Position numbers and translations under genes: made by a program | Shown: positions 48,418-61,020 of the stretch, piece after piece | How the letters are laid out: every line of letters begins with the position of its first letter | Numbering within the stretch: position 1 is the stretch's first letter | Assembly: GCF_029784155.1 (NCBI RefSeq) | Contig: NC_073693.1 | Coordinates: 27,564,002-27,628,001, forward strand | DNA: 64,000 nucleotides | Direction: 5' to 3' | DNA from: Uranotaenia lowii | Lineage: Eukaryota; Arthropoda; Insecta; Diptera; Culicidae | The notes under the pieces: model-generated | The model's input: the letters and a program-made list of their open reading frames with translations, nothing else | Database searches by the model: none | Told to the model about the DNA's origin: nothing

Positions 48418-49840
48418 ACCTGAGTATTAAATTGCTGTTAAATGTTCATGAACGTAATAAAACGTTGTACGAGGATACGAAAAGTATAATACACACTGTT
48501 TCAACCGCTTATTATAAATAAAATTTGAATTTTTTTCATTTTTTTTATTTAATCAACTCGCTAAAGCCCAAACCCGCTTTTAGACGGGGTTCACTTCAAT
48601 CAGCATAAAACCAAGCCAATCAATAATGTTTTAACTTACTTTTTGTGCACTATGCTTTAAACCACGTTAATCGTTAAACAGTTGTCAAAAGCTACAGTTT
48701 AAAAGAGTTTTAAAACATGGAAAAACTTTACATGCACCCACTTTCATTGAATCATTTTATTTTTATGCTTCATGAAAAATTATTGTCAGTTTGGACTAAA
48801 ATTACAACCATACAGGGTTGATTTTCAAGAAAAAAAATTTGTACTTGGTTGGGTAGAAGAGACGAAATATAAATCCCGTCGAAAGGAAGGGTTTATAAAA
48901 AACCACAACAATCGGCAAATATGTAACTGAGTTTAATATTTGTAACAGTTGGAATATCTCAGTTAATAGCAGAACAATTGTATTTAATAATATATTCAAC
49001 TATAGCAATGAGATAATATTAACGCGTTTCAAAACTTTTGAAAAAATTATTGAAATGTGTAAAAATTCCAAGCGAAAAAGCACTTAAAATCTTGTTTTTC
49101 AGCCCCTGTGGTTGTACAATTTTTGATGAAAAAAAAACTGTTGAAGAATTAACTCCAACGATAATTTTTTTTTTCGTAGATCAAAATTTGTTTCAGAGAT
49201 AAAACTAAACTTTTGTGAATTTTTCAGAAAAAAAAATCTGGCCTTAGATGGTTTAAAAATCGCATAATTCTCGCATATTTTTTTCTTTTTTGAATTTATG
49301 TATTCTACAGAACCGAAGCAACCCAAATCCACTAAGGTTTTGGGGGTCAAAATGCATCAATCGATGTCGCGGAGTTTATGATGTCTGACTTTCTTAACTT
49401 ATCATTGGGTCGGCTGAAGGAGATTTGCGTTCTAAAAATTTATCCTAAAGATAAGCGAAATGGCCAGTATTGAACACTGCAGAACAAATTTCGTCGAGAT
49501 TGCAGTTCCCTGTCGGAATTTTCAAAACATTTGAAACACACTATGTAATGAGTTTTTTTTTCTGTTTTTACTCTGTTCTTATCGAAAATTTCTGTTTTGA
49601 AGCATAAGAAATTGTAGAAAAAAAAACAGACAGTTGGAGCTCAAATATTCAACAAACAAGTGTACCTAAACAGAGGCTGGAGAAAATTTGAAGAAAGTTA
49701 GTTCAGGAATGAATTAACGTGATCAATAACAAACAGAACTTGACTACAAGAATAAGAAAGGAGAAGATTATCTGAATTATTCGCATAATCGCGCATCAAT
49801 TGCTTTAGTAAATATGGCAAAATTTAAAAAAAAACTGATT
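48418..49840. other. AT-rich DNA, nothing recognised
   Basis: No coding frame or repeat boundary of note. Confidence 0.5.
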
Positions 49841-50110
49841 GGGTGGTCCAAAATAGGTCCAGAGGGTGGTCCAAAATAGAAACCTGGTGGTCCAAAATAC
49901 CAACCAGAGTAATCATCGAAGAAACGAGATTTTAAGGCTTAAATATTGTTACTTTGCCACAGACGTCGATATGTTTCGATAGAAAAAGCCTTGATCTTCG
50001 TAATAAACGGATAAAGCAGCCAAAAATTGTAACATATACTTTTTTATTTCAGAAAATAACATAGCCACTTCCCAAAGCGGTCCAAAATTGGTCCGTTACC
50101 CTAGTTCTCT
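49841..50110. repeat. GGTCCAAAAT-type terminal repeat remnants
   Basis: GGTGGTCCAAAATAGGTCC, GGTGGTCCAAAATAGAAACC and GGTGGTCCAAAATACC occur within 70 bp at 49845-49910, and GCGGTCCAAAATTGGTCC at 50077. These match the termini of the element at 47432-48417, so a second, decayed member of the family lies here. Confidence 0.6.
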
Positions 50111-50470
50111 AAGAGAGGGAAAGGGGGTCTCATAAACAAAAGAAACATGTGTTCGCACTGTGCGTAACGTACGTAACATATTGGCTAGGTTATCATCTCA
50201 CACCTCTATAGATTTCACCGTCTTCCACATCCAAGGATGGAAAACAGAAGAAAAAAAAAACAAAAAAGGCGCTTAAATGTCAAATTGATCTGATTAATAG
50301 AGAATTCGTTTTCGTTTGGTGGTGCACCGGTACACTACCGGTAGTGCTCTGCAAAAATGCTGCAACAAAATTTCTATTTGCCTGACCTAGTTCCACATGA
50401 GTGTTAGCGCTGAGGAATTTACTCTGGAGCGATTTGGTCACTAAATAATAAGCAAGAAAATAGAAGACAT
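50111..50470. other. AT-rich DNA, nothing recognised
   Basis: A small palindromic patch, CGGTACACTACCGGTAGTG, near 50328-50346. No gene. Confidence 0.45.
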
Positions 50471-51455
50471 CATTTTGAATATCTCTAGATCTAATCAAAC
50501 AAATGCAACCAAATTTGGCATGCGTGGGTATTTGGGTAAGAAGAATATCTCAAGGATGGATTGAGACCACTCCCTTCTTCCATTGTAGACATAGATAGTG
50601 GGGTACTCTCATACCGTAGAAATCGATAGGAACTCACATACAGTTTTTTGCACAATTCGAAAACTTATCAAGAAAAAGGAACCAAATTTGACTTGGGTGG
50701 TTATTTGAGTACGAGAAATGTGTCTATGATTACCCCTCTCTTCTTCCAGGAGGAGGAGGTCTCTTGAACATTTTTTTTTTGCACAATTTGAAAACTAATC
50801 ATACGTACGAGAAATATTTCTACGATGTTTTGAAACCCATCCCTCTTTCCACTGCGGAGATGAAAAGGGGGATGGGGTCTCCCATACATTTTTTCTGAAT
50901 TATCGAGCAGATGAAAAGAAATTCAGAAGGGGGAAGTATTCAAATACAATAAGAATTAAAAAGGAAAAATATTTCAAGGATGGCTGGACACCCCTCCCTT
51001 CTTCCACCGTGGTAATAGAAAGGGGCTAGGAATACTTCCATACAATTTTTTGCACAATTCGAAAACTAATCAAGCGAATGGAACCAAATTTGACAAGGGT
51101 GGATATTTGATTACGAGAAATGTCTCTATGATTTTTTGGGACCCCTCCTTACTTTCATTGGGGAGACACGAAGGGTAGAGGGGGTCTCCTGTCCATTTTT
51201 CACATAATTCGAAAACTAATCATACAAATGAAACTAAATTCGGCAAAGGAAGATATTCAGCTGCAACAAATGTTCCTACGATGTTTCGAAGCCCATCCTC
51301 CTTCCACTGGGAAGGTGAAAAGGGGGTTGAGGTCTCCCATACAATTTTTTAAATAATTGAGCAGATGGAAGAAATTTAGGTGGAGAAAGTGTTTAAATAC
51401 AAGAAATATTTCTATGATGATTTAATTCGAGGTCCATCCCTTCATTGGAGGGGGA
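50471..51455 (-). repeat. Degenerate tandem repeat of the 140-bp class, reverse copy
   Basis: Units contain ATACAATTTTTTGCACAATT, then CGAAAACTAATCAAGCGAAT, then GGAACCAAATTTGACA and GGGACCCCTCC phrases. The CACAATTCGAAAAC landmark recurs at about 50651, 50780, 51052 and 51192. Reverse complements of these phrases form the array at 38740-39730. Non-coding. Confidence 0.75.
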
Positions 51456-52952
51456 AGAGACAAATATAAACTTATTCCTTATTACATATTGAGTACAATG
51501 AAAAACAAACTTTTCGTCACATTTTGAAAAACACTCATTTCAGAAAATTTAATCTTCTTGCATCTTCTTGTACATATTGCAATACTAATTTCAAGTTGCA
51601 GCTTTTATTGTAAATATATCGAAACTTAATTTATATTGATGAACGAATAAATTGAAATTTGAATAATTTTAAAATTTTTTTTAGAAGGTGCAGCAAAGCA
51701 AACCAGGTCCGTTAGTGTAACCAAAATTGTCTTTTTTATGATGATAATGAAAAAAAAAAATTAATTGAAAATCAAACGAGTGTTCGGCGTCAGAGCAGAA
51801 ATTTACGTCAAATTTTTTCGATTAATGTTAATTTAAAGTAGAGATGTACCAAATATTCGGCGCCGAAAACCGCTAAACCGTTAAATTTTTCAACTGATGT
51901 TGGATAATTTATAAAAGATCCAAAAGTAATTTTGAAAAAGCCACAAAATCTATCAAAAACTTATGGTTTCAGTAAACTTCTTTGGTGTATCCGGGTATAT
52001 TTCACTATAGATAGCTTATACTTTGTTCATCGTTTATTCCAGATTTTCTTGAAATATCTAGGCTTGCCCATAGATCTAATAAAGAATTCGAGAAAATAAA
52101 ATATGACATGGATGGCCAGGCCACTTTAAAACTTTCCGAATTATACCCGAGTTTATTCAGATAAATTTCTTCATCAAATTATAAACTCAAATTTCTTTTT
52201 GAAATTTTTATATTTTGCGTATAAACACGATTTTTTAGAGTAAATTTAAAAATGAACATACATTTTTGTTTAGCCTTTAGATACAATTTTAACACTAATT
52301 CGATGAAATTTTTATATTTCGAGTATTTTTTCTTCTGTTTCCTCATGTATGTTTGAGAATAATGCCTAGATTCTTTCAGATTTTCCTTATTTTTATTTAC
52401 AAATTCACAAACCTGTGGTTTGGTTGGTTAAAGATCTTTTTTGACAACTATTTTGAAGACATCTTACTAAAATTCGACATTCGTTTAATTCGATATCGAA
52501 CAAGAAATTTCAAATAGCTTGGCAACTGTGTTGACATGTTTTGTCCCAGAGTTCACTGGAAACCAATCTCTTTAGTTTTAAAAGTCCTAGAAGCGAAAAG
52601 TCATCTGTCCTTAAATCTATTGGTGACATTTTTGAAAATCAAATAGACGCTTATTTAAAGATGATCTGATTGGTTGAAAATAATCGATTCAAAAACATGA
52701 GGGTAATAAGGGAAGTAATAGATGAAAAATGAAATTATCACTTTTGAATCTAAAACAAACTCAATAGAAAACTTAAACAAATGTTCGGCCGAATATTGGT
52801 TTGGCCGAATAGTTGAAAAGGTCGATATTCGATATTCAGCCTTAAATTTCAAGAAAAATCTTAAAATAGGTTTTCGGCGAAAAACCTATTGTTTTTATTA
52901 ACATTTTTAGTTAGCTTTTTTAATCTAACTGATAAATGTACATTTTTTTCAG
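51456..52952. other. AT-rich sequence upstream of the exon, probably intron
   Basis: No further exon was recognised. The last bases (CATTTTTTTCAG at 52941-52952) form a polypyrimidine tract and 3' splice site leading into the exon, so at least the right part is intronic. The intron's left limit is not visible in this window. Confidence 0.55.
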
Positions 52953-53812
52953 GAACGAAAATGCCGAGCCCGTCCGCCAGGTCCTGATTCCCATCCCACC
53001 AGTTCGCTCGTTCGGTCCGATCACTCATCTTCCGCAACAGATGCCCCCGCAGACCATCATCCGCCAAATGCACCGACCAATCTTCCCGATCCCGCTGATG
53101 AGCCACCGACAGCAAATCCCAATCCCAGCCCAGATGATGCAAGCTCCCCACCAGGAAACCCCAATGCTCCGCCCTAACTTCCAGGCTCCTCCCCAACCCA
53201 TGATGACCCCCCAATCTCTGCAACAATCGGAACAGCCCCAGCAAACTTTCCCCCAACAGATGCAACCACCACGTGCCGAAGTTCGCATCCAATTCCAACG
53301 TATCCCAATCCCAGAAGCCATCCGTTCCTTCCTGCCCCCGCAAATCCTTCGCGGAAACCCGGAACAACCGGAAGTCCAAATCCGTGAAATCCCCCAGGAA
53401 ATGGTCGCTCAGAAGCTGGGACTCTCGGCCGATGAACTGAAGGACATCCACGAAATCACCGCCCAGAAGTTTACTGAACATCTAAAGCAACTGATCGGCG
53501 AGATGACCGATTCGGACGAAAGCGACGAGGAATCCGATTCGTACCGGACAACCCCTGCTCAGGAACCCGCCTCGCAGCATTCCGAGGAACGGGAACTCCA
53601 GGAACAGCAGCCACCCCGCCCACCACAAACCCAGGAAGCTCAGGATGAAGCCATGGCGGCCCCTCCCCAGAACCCAGCCCTTGTTGAATCGCAGATCCTG
53701 CCCATGGGACGATCCCAGTATGCCCGCTCCCTGGTCAACCCGATCAATCTGCCCGGCAAGGTGGTGGAATCCAGCGTCCAGATTTCGGACGAGGAACCCG
53801 AACGCCGACACT
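52953..53812 (+). CDS. Internal coding exon of a Pro/Gln-rich protein, unidentified
   Basis: This is the only convincing host coding exon. It begins after TTTTTTTCAG and ends at a consensus GTAAGT donor. It enters in the third codon position and leaves after one base of the next codon, giving 286 complete codons. GC content and codon use differ sharply from the AT-rich surroundings. Residues 1-110 are rich in Pro, Gln and Met with IPIP-type repeats (12-15, 55-58, 117-120). Residues 141-184 look helical (VAQKLGLSADELKDIHEITA and onward). Residues 185-196 are acidic (TDSDESDEESDS), probably disordered. A second P/Q-rich tract follows, then LVNPINLPGKVVESSVQISD near the end. No signal peptide, membrane segment, zinc finger or enzyme motif is visible in this part. 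I do not recognise the family. Upstream exons lie outside what I can identify. Confidence 0.88.
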
Positions 53813-53846
53813 GTAAGTACTTTCTGTGAGGTGCATCAAGAAGAAA

Positions 53847-56800
53847 ATGACAAAAATGAAAAAAAAGAAAAAAAAAATGACAAAAATGACAAAAATGACA
53901 AAAATGACAAAAATGACAAAAATGACAAAAATGACAAAAATGACAAAAATGACAAAAATGACAAAAATGACAAAAATGACAAAAATGACAAAAATGACAA
54001 AAATGACAAAAATGACAAAAATGACAAAAATGACAAAAATGACAAAAATGACAAAAATGACAAAAATGACAAATATGAAAAAAATGACAAAAATGACAAA
54101 AATGACAAAAATGGCAAAAATGGCAAAAATGACAAAATGACAAAAATGACAAAAATGACATAAATGACAAAAATGACAAAAATGGCAAAAATGACAAAAA
54201 TGACAAAAATGACAAAAATGACAAAAATGACAAAAATGACAAAAATGACAAAAATGACAAAAATGACAAAAATGACAAAAATGACAAAAATGACAAAACT
54301 GACAAAAATGACAAAAATGACAAAAATGACAAAAATAAAAAAATGTCAAAAATGAATAAAATGATAAAAATGACAAAAGTGACAAAAATGACATAAAAGA
54401 CAAAAATGACAAATATGACAAAAATGACAAAAATGACAAAAATGACAAAAATGACAAAAATGACAAAAATGACAAAAATGACAAAAATGACAAAAATGAC
54501 AAAAATGACAAAAATGACAAAAATGACAAAAATGACAAAAATGACAAAACTGACAAAAATGACAAAAATGACAAAAATGACAAAAATGACAAAAATGACA
54601 AAAATGACAAAAATGACAAAAATGACAAAAATGACATAAATGACAAAAATGACAAAAATGACAAAAATGACAAAAATGACAAAAATGACAAAAATGACAA
54701 AAATGACAAAAATGACAAAAATGAAAAAAATGACAAAAATGACAAAAATGACAAAAATGACAAAAATGACAAAAATGACAAAAATGACAAAAATGACAAA
54801 AATGACAAAAATGACAAAATGACAAAAATGACAAAAATGACAAAAATGACAAAATGACAAAAATGACAAAAATGACAAAAATGACAAAAATGACAAAAAT
54901 GACAAAAATGACAAAAATGACAAAAATGACAAAAATGACAAAAATGACAAAAATGACAAAAATGACAAAAATGACAAAAATGACAAAAATGACAAAAATG
55001 ACAAAAATGACAAAAATGACAAAAATGACAAAAATGACAAAAATGACAAAAATGACAAAAATGACAAAAATGACAAAAATGACAAAAATGGCAAAAATGA
55101 CAAAAATGACAAAAATGACAAAAATGACAAAAATGACAAAAATGACAAAAATGACAAAAATGACAAAAATGACAAAAATGACAAAAATGACAAAAATGAC
55201 AAAAATGACAAAAATGACAAAAATGACAAAAATGACAAAAATGACAAAAATGACAAAAATGACAAAAATGACAAAAATGACAAAAATAAAAAAATGTCAA
55301 AAATGAATAAAATGATAAAAATGACAAAAGTGACAAAAATGACAAAAAAGACAAAAATGACAAATATGACAAAAATGACAAAAATGACAAAAATGACAAA
55401 AATGACAAAAATGACAAAAATGACAAAAATGACAAAAATGACAAAAATGACAAAAATGACAAAAATGACAAAAATAAAAAAAATGTCAAAAATGAATAAA
55501 ATGATAAAAATGACAAAAGTGACAAAAATGACAAAAAAGACAAAAATGACAAAAATGACAAAAATGACAAAAATGACAAAAATGACAAAAATGACAAAAA
55601 TGACAAAAATGACAAAAATGACAAAAATGACAAAAATGACAAAAATGACAAAAATGACAAAAATGACAAAAATGACAAAAATGACAAAAATGACAAAAAT
55701 GACAAAAATGACAAAAATGACAAAAATGACAAAAATGACAAAAATGACAAAAATGACAAAAATGACAAAAATGACAAAAATGACAAAAATGACAAAAATG
55801 ACAAAAATGACAAAAATGACAAAAATGACAAAAATGACAAAAATGACAAAAATGACAAAAATGACAAAAATGACAAAAATGACAAAAATGACAAAAATGA
55901 CAAAAATGACAAAAATGACAAAAATGACAAAAATGACAAAAATGACAAAAATGACAAAAATGACAAAAATGACAAAAATGACAAAACTGACAAAAATGAC
56001 AAAAATGACAAAAATGACAAAAATGACAAAAATGACAAAAATGACAAAAATGACAAAAATGACAAAAATGGCAAAAATGGCAAAAATGACAAAATGACAA
56101 AAATGACAAAAATGACATAAATGACAAAAATGACAAAAATGACAAAAATGACAAAAATGGCAAAAATGACAAAAATTACAAAAATGACAAAAATGACAAA
56201 AATGACAAAAATGACAAAAATGACAAAAATGACAAAAATGACAAAAATGACAAAAAAGACAAAAATGACAAAAATGACAAAAATGACAAAAATGACAAAA
56301 ATGACAAAAATGACAAAAATGACAAAAATGACAAAAATGACAAAAATGACAAAAATGACAAAAATGACAAAAATGACAAAAATGACAAAAATGACAAAAA
56401 TGACAAAAATGACAAAAATGACAAAAATGACAAAAATGACAAAAATGACAAAAATGACAAAAATGACAAAAATGACAAAACTGACAAAAATGACAAAAAT
56501 GACAAAAATGACAAAAATGACAAAAATGACAAAAATGACAAAAATGACAAAAATGACAAAAATGACAAAAATGACAAAAATGACAAAAATGACAAAAATG
56601 ACAAAAATGACAAAAATGACAAAAATGACAAAAATGACAAAAATGACAAAAATGACAAAAATGACAAAAATGACAAAAATGACAAAAATGACAAAAATGA
56701 CAAAAATGACAAAAATGACAAAAATGACAAAAATGAAAAAAATGACAAAAATGACAAAAATGACAAAAATGACAAAAATGACAAAAATGACAAAAATGAC

Positions 56801-59800
56801 AAAAATGACAAAAATGAATAAAATGATAAAAATGACAAAAGTGACAAAAATGACAAAAAAGACAAAAATGACAAATATGACAAAAATGACAAAAATGACA
56901 AAAATGACAAAAATGACAAAAATGACAAAAATGACAAAAATGACAAAAATGACAAAAATGACAAAAATGACAAAAATGACAAAAATGACAAAAATGACAA
57001 AAATGACAAAAATGACAAAAATGACAAAAATGACAAAAATGACAAAAATAAAAAAATGTCAAAAATGAATAAAATGATAAAAATGACAAAAGTGACAAAA
57101 ATGACAAAAAAGACAAAAATGACAAATATGACAAAAATGACAAAAATGACAAAAATGACAAAAATGACAAAAATGACAAAAATGACAAAAATGACAAAAA
57201 TGACAAAAATGACAAAAATGACAAAAATGACAAAAATGACAAAAATGACAAAAATGACAAAAATGACAAAAATGACAAAAATGACAAAAATGACAAAAAT
57301 GACAAAAATGACAAAAATGACAAAAATGACAAAAATGACAAAAATGACAAAAATGACAAAAATGACAAAAATGACAAAAATGACAAAAATGACAAAAATG
57401 ACAAAAATGACAAAAATGACAAAAATGACAAAAATGACAAAAATGACAAAAATGACAAAAATGACAAAAATGACAAAAATGACAAAAATGACAAAAATGA
57501 CAAAAATGACAAAAATGACAAAAATGACAAAAATGACAAAAATGACAAAAATGACAAAAAATGACAAAAATGACAAAATGACAAAATGAAAAAATGACAA
57601 AAATTACAAAAATGACAAAAATGACAAACTGACAAAAATGACAAAAATGACAAAAATGACAAAAATGACAAAAATGACAAAAATGACAAAAATGACAAAA
57701 ATGACAAAAATGACAAAAATGACAAAAATGACAAAAATGACAAAAATGACAAAAATGACAAAAATGACAAAAATGACAAAAATGACAAAAATGACAAAAA
57801 TGACAAAAATGACAAAAATGACAAAAATGACAAAAATGACAAAAAATGACAAAAATGACAAAATGACAAAATGAAAAAATGACAAAAATTACAAAAATGA
57901 CAAAAATGACAAACTGACAAAAATGACAAAAATGACAAAAATGACAAAAATGACAAAAATGACAAAAATGACAAAAATGACAAAAATGAATAAAATGATA
58001 AAAATGACAAATTGACAAAAATGACAAAAAAGACAAAAATGACAAATATGACAAAAATGACAAAAATGACAAAAATGACAAAAATGACAAAAATGACAAA
58101 AATGACAAAAATGACAAAAATGACAAAAATGACAAAAATGACAAAAATGACAAAAATGACAAAAATGACAAAAATGACAAAAATGACAAAAATGACAAAA
58201 ATGACAAAAATGACAAAAATAAAAAAATGTCAAAAATGATAAAAATGACAAAAGTGACAAAAATGACAAAAAAGACAAAAATGACAAATATGACAAAAAT
58301 GACAGAAATGACAAAAATGACAAAAATGACAAAAATGACAAAAATGACAAAAATGACAAAAATGACAAAAATGACAAAAATGACAAAAATGACAAAAATG
58401 ACAAAAATGACAAAAATGACAAAAATGAAAAAAAATGACAAAAATGACAAAAATGACAAAAATGACAAAAATGACAAAAATGACAAAAATGACAAAAATG
58501 ACAAAAATTACAAAAATGACAAAAATGATAAAAATGATAAAAATGACAAAAATGACAAAAATGACAAAAATGACAAAAATGACAAAAATGACAAAAATGA
58601 CAAAAATGACAAAAATGACAAAAATGACAAAAATGACAAAAATGACAAAAATGACAAAAATGACAAAAATGACAAAAATGACAAAAATGACAAAAATGAC
58701 AAAAATGGCAAAAATGACAAAAATGACAAAAATGACAAAAATGACAAAAATGACAAAAATGACAAAAATGACAAAAATGACAAAAATGACAAAAATGACA
58801 AAAATGACAAAAATGACAAAAATGACAAAAATGACAAAAATGACAAAAATGACAAAAATGACAAAAATGACAAAAATGACAAAAATGACAAAAATGACAA
58901 AAATGACAAAAATGACAAAAATGACAAAAATTACAAAAATGATAAAAATGATAAAAATGATAAAAATGATAAAAATGACAAAAATGACAAAAATGACAAA
59001 AATGACAAAAATGACAAAAATGACAAAAATGACAAAAATGACAAAAATGACAAAAATGACAAAAATGACAAAAATGACAAAAATGACAAAAATGACAAAA
59101 ATGACAAAAATGACAAAAATGACAAAAATGACAAAAATGACAAAAATGACAAAAATGACAAAAATGACAAAAATGACAAAAATGACAAAAATGACAAAAA
59201 TGACAAAAATGACAAAAATGACAAAAATGACAAAAATGACAAAAATGACAAAAATGACAAAAATGACAAAAATGACAAAAATGACAAAAATGACAAAAAT
59301 GACAAAAATGACAAAAATGACAAAAATGGCAAAAATGACAAAAATGACAAAAATGACAAAAATGACAAAAATGACAAAAATGACAAAAATGACAAAAATG
59401 ACAAAAATGACAAAAATGACAAAAATGACAAAAATGACAAAAATGACAAAAATGACAAAAATGACAAAAATGACAAAAATGACAAAAATGACAAAAATGA
59501 CAAAAATGACAAAAATGACAAAAATGACAAAAATGACAAAAATGACAAAAATAAAAAAATGTCAAAAATGAATAAAATGATAAAAATGACAAAAGTGACA
59601 ATAATGACAAAAATGACAAAAATGACAAAAATGACAAAAATGACAAAAATGACAAAAATGACAAAAATGACAAAAATGACAAAAATGACAAAAATGACAA
59701 AAATGACAAAAATGACAAAAATGACAAAAATGACAAAAATGACAAAAATGACAAAAATGACAAAAATGACAAAAATGACAAAAATGACAAAAATGACAAA

Positions 59801-60840
59801 AATGACAAAAATGACAAAAATGACAAAAATGACAAAAATGACAAAAATGACAAAAATGACAAAAATGACAAAAATGACAAAAATGACAAAAATGACAAAA
59901 ATGACAAAAATGACAAAAATGACAAAAATGACAAAAATGACAAAAATGACAAAAATGACAAAAATGACAAAAATGACAAAAATGACAAAAATGACAAAAA
60001 TGACAAAAATGACAAAAATGACAAAAATGACAAAAATGACAAAAATGACAAAAATGACAAAAATGACAAAAATGACAAAAATGACAAAAATGACAAAAAT
60101 GACAAAAATGACAAAAATGACAAAAATGACAAAAATGACAAAAATGACAAAAATGACAAAAATGACAAAAATGACAAAAATGACAAAAATGACAAAAATG
60201 ACAAAAATGACAAAAATGACAAAATGACAAAATGACAAAAATTACAAAAATGACAAAAATGACAAACTGACAAAAATGACAAAAATGACAAAAATGACAA
60301 AAATGACAAAAATGACAAAAATGACAAAAATGACAAAAATGACAAAAATGACAAAAATGACAAAAATGACAAAAATGACAAAAATGACAAAAATGACAAA
60401 AATGACAAAAATGACAAAAATGACAAAAATGACAAAAATGACAAAAATGACAAAAATGACAAAAATGACAAAAATGACAAAAATGACAAAAATGACAAAA
60501 ATGACAAAAATGACAAAAATGACAAAAATGACAAAAATGACAAAAATGACAAAAATGACAAAAATGACAAAAATGACAAAAATGACAAAAATGACAAAAA
60601 TGACAAAAATGACAAAAATGACAAAAATGACAAAAATGACAAAAATGACAAAAATGACAAAAATGACAAAAATGACAAAAATTACAAAAATGACAAAAAT
60701 GACAAACTGACAAAAATGACAAAAATGACAAAAATGACAAAAATGACAAAAATGACAAAAATGACAAAAATGACAAAAATGACAAAAATGACAAAAATGA
60801 CAAAAATGACAAAAATGACAAAAATGACAAAAATGACAAA
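53847..60840. repeat. 9-bp satellite array 3, unit AAAAATGAC, with higher-order structure
   Basis: About 777 head-to-tail units, same unit and orientation as array 1. Unlike arrays 1 and 2 it is patchy. Point variants (GGC, CTGAC, ATATGAC, ATTAC, ATAATGAC), 8-bp units (AAAATGAC) and A-expanded units occur, and several recur as fixed blocks. Block A (AAATAAAAAAATGTC, AATAAAATGATAAA, AAAGTGAC, AAAAAAGAC, AAATATGAC in order) appears near 54331, 55282, 55469, 56811 (partial), 57043, 57982 (variant), 58213 and 59544. Block B (ATGACAAAATGAAAAAATG, AATTAC, AAACTGAC) appears near 57556, 57841, 60220 and 60680. It produces stop-free frames on both strands that are not genes. Confidence 0.98.
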
Positions 60841-60843
60841 ACG

Positions 60844-61014
60844 TACGTCTCGGTGGTCAAGTGGTTAGCGTGGTAAGACGGTAATCGCTGGTCCGCTGAT
60901 GGCATGGGTTCGATTCCCATCTCGGTACTGGGTGTTTAATGTTAATCTTAAGTTGTCCATGTCATTTATTCAGTCTGTAAAGCCTAAATCGGCTAAGACG
61001 GTGTATGTCTTTTT
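60844..61014 (+). mobile_element. tRNA-derived SINE, family 3, at the array edge
   Basis: A box GGTGGTCAAGTGGTTAGCG and B box GGGTTCGATTCCC lie in a tRNA-like head (about 60846-60930). A body follows, ending TCAGTCTGTAAAGCCTAAAT, then CGGCTAAGACGGTGTATGTC and a T/A tail. AAAACG on both sides (60838-60843, 61015-61020) is a possible short target duplication. Inserted at the downstream edge of the satellite. Confidence 0.8.
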
Positions 61015-61020
61015 AAAACG

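Noticed and set aside
52861..53811. Antisense frames of 206, 109 and 98 codons over the Pro/Gln-rich exon
   Set aside because: They are Gly/Trp-rich shadows of the CCN/CAN-rich sense codons. The sense frame has matching splice sites.
6898..60840. CRISPR-like arrays
   Set aside because: The repeats are contiguous with no spacers, and the genome is eukaryotic.
53640..60920. Very long open frames (up to 1,456 codons) of Ser-Phe-Leu, Cys-His-Phe, Val-Ile-Phe, Met-Thr-Lys or Lys-Asn-Asp repeats
   Set aside because: The 9-bp unit has no stop in two + frames and all three - frames. Switches between peptide types coincide with 8- or 10-bp units. These are artefacts of the repeat.
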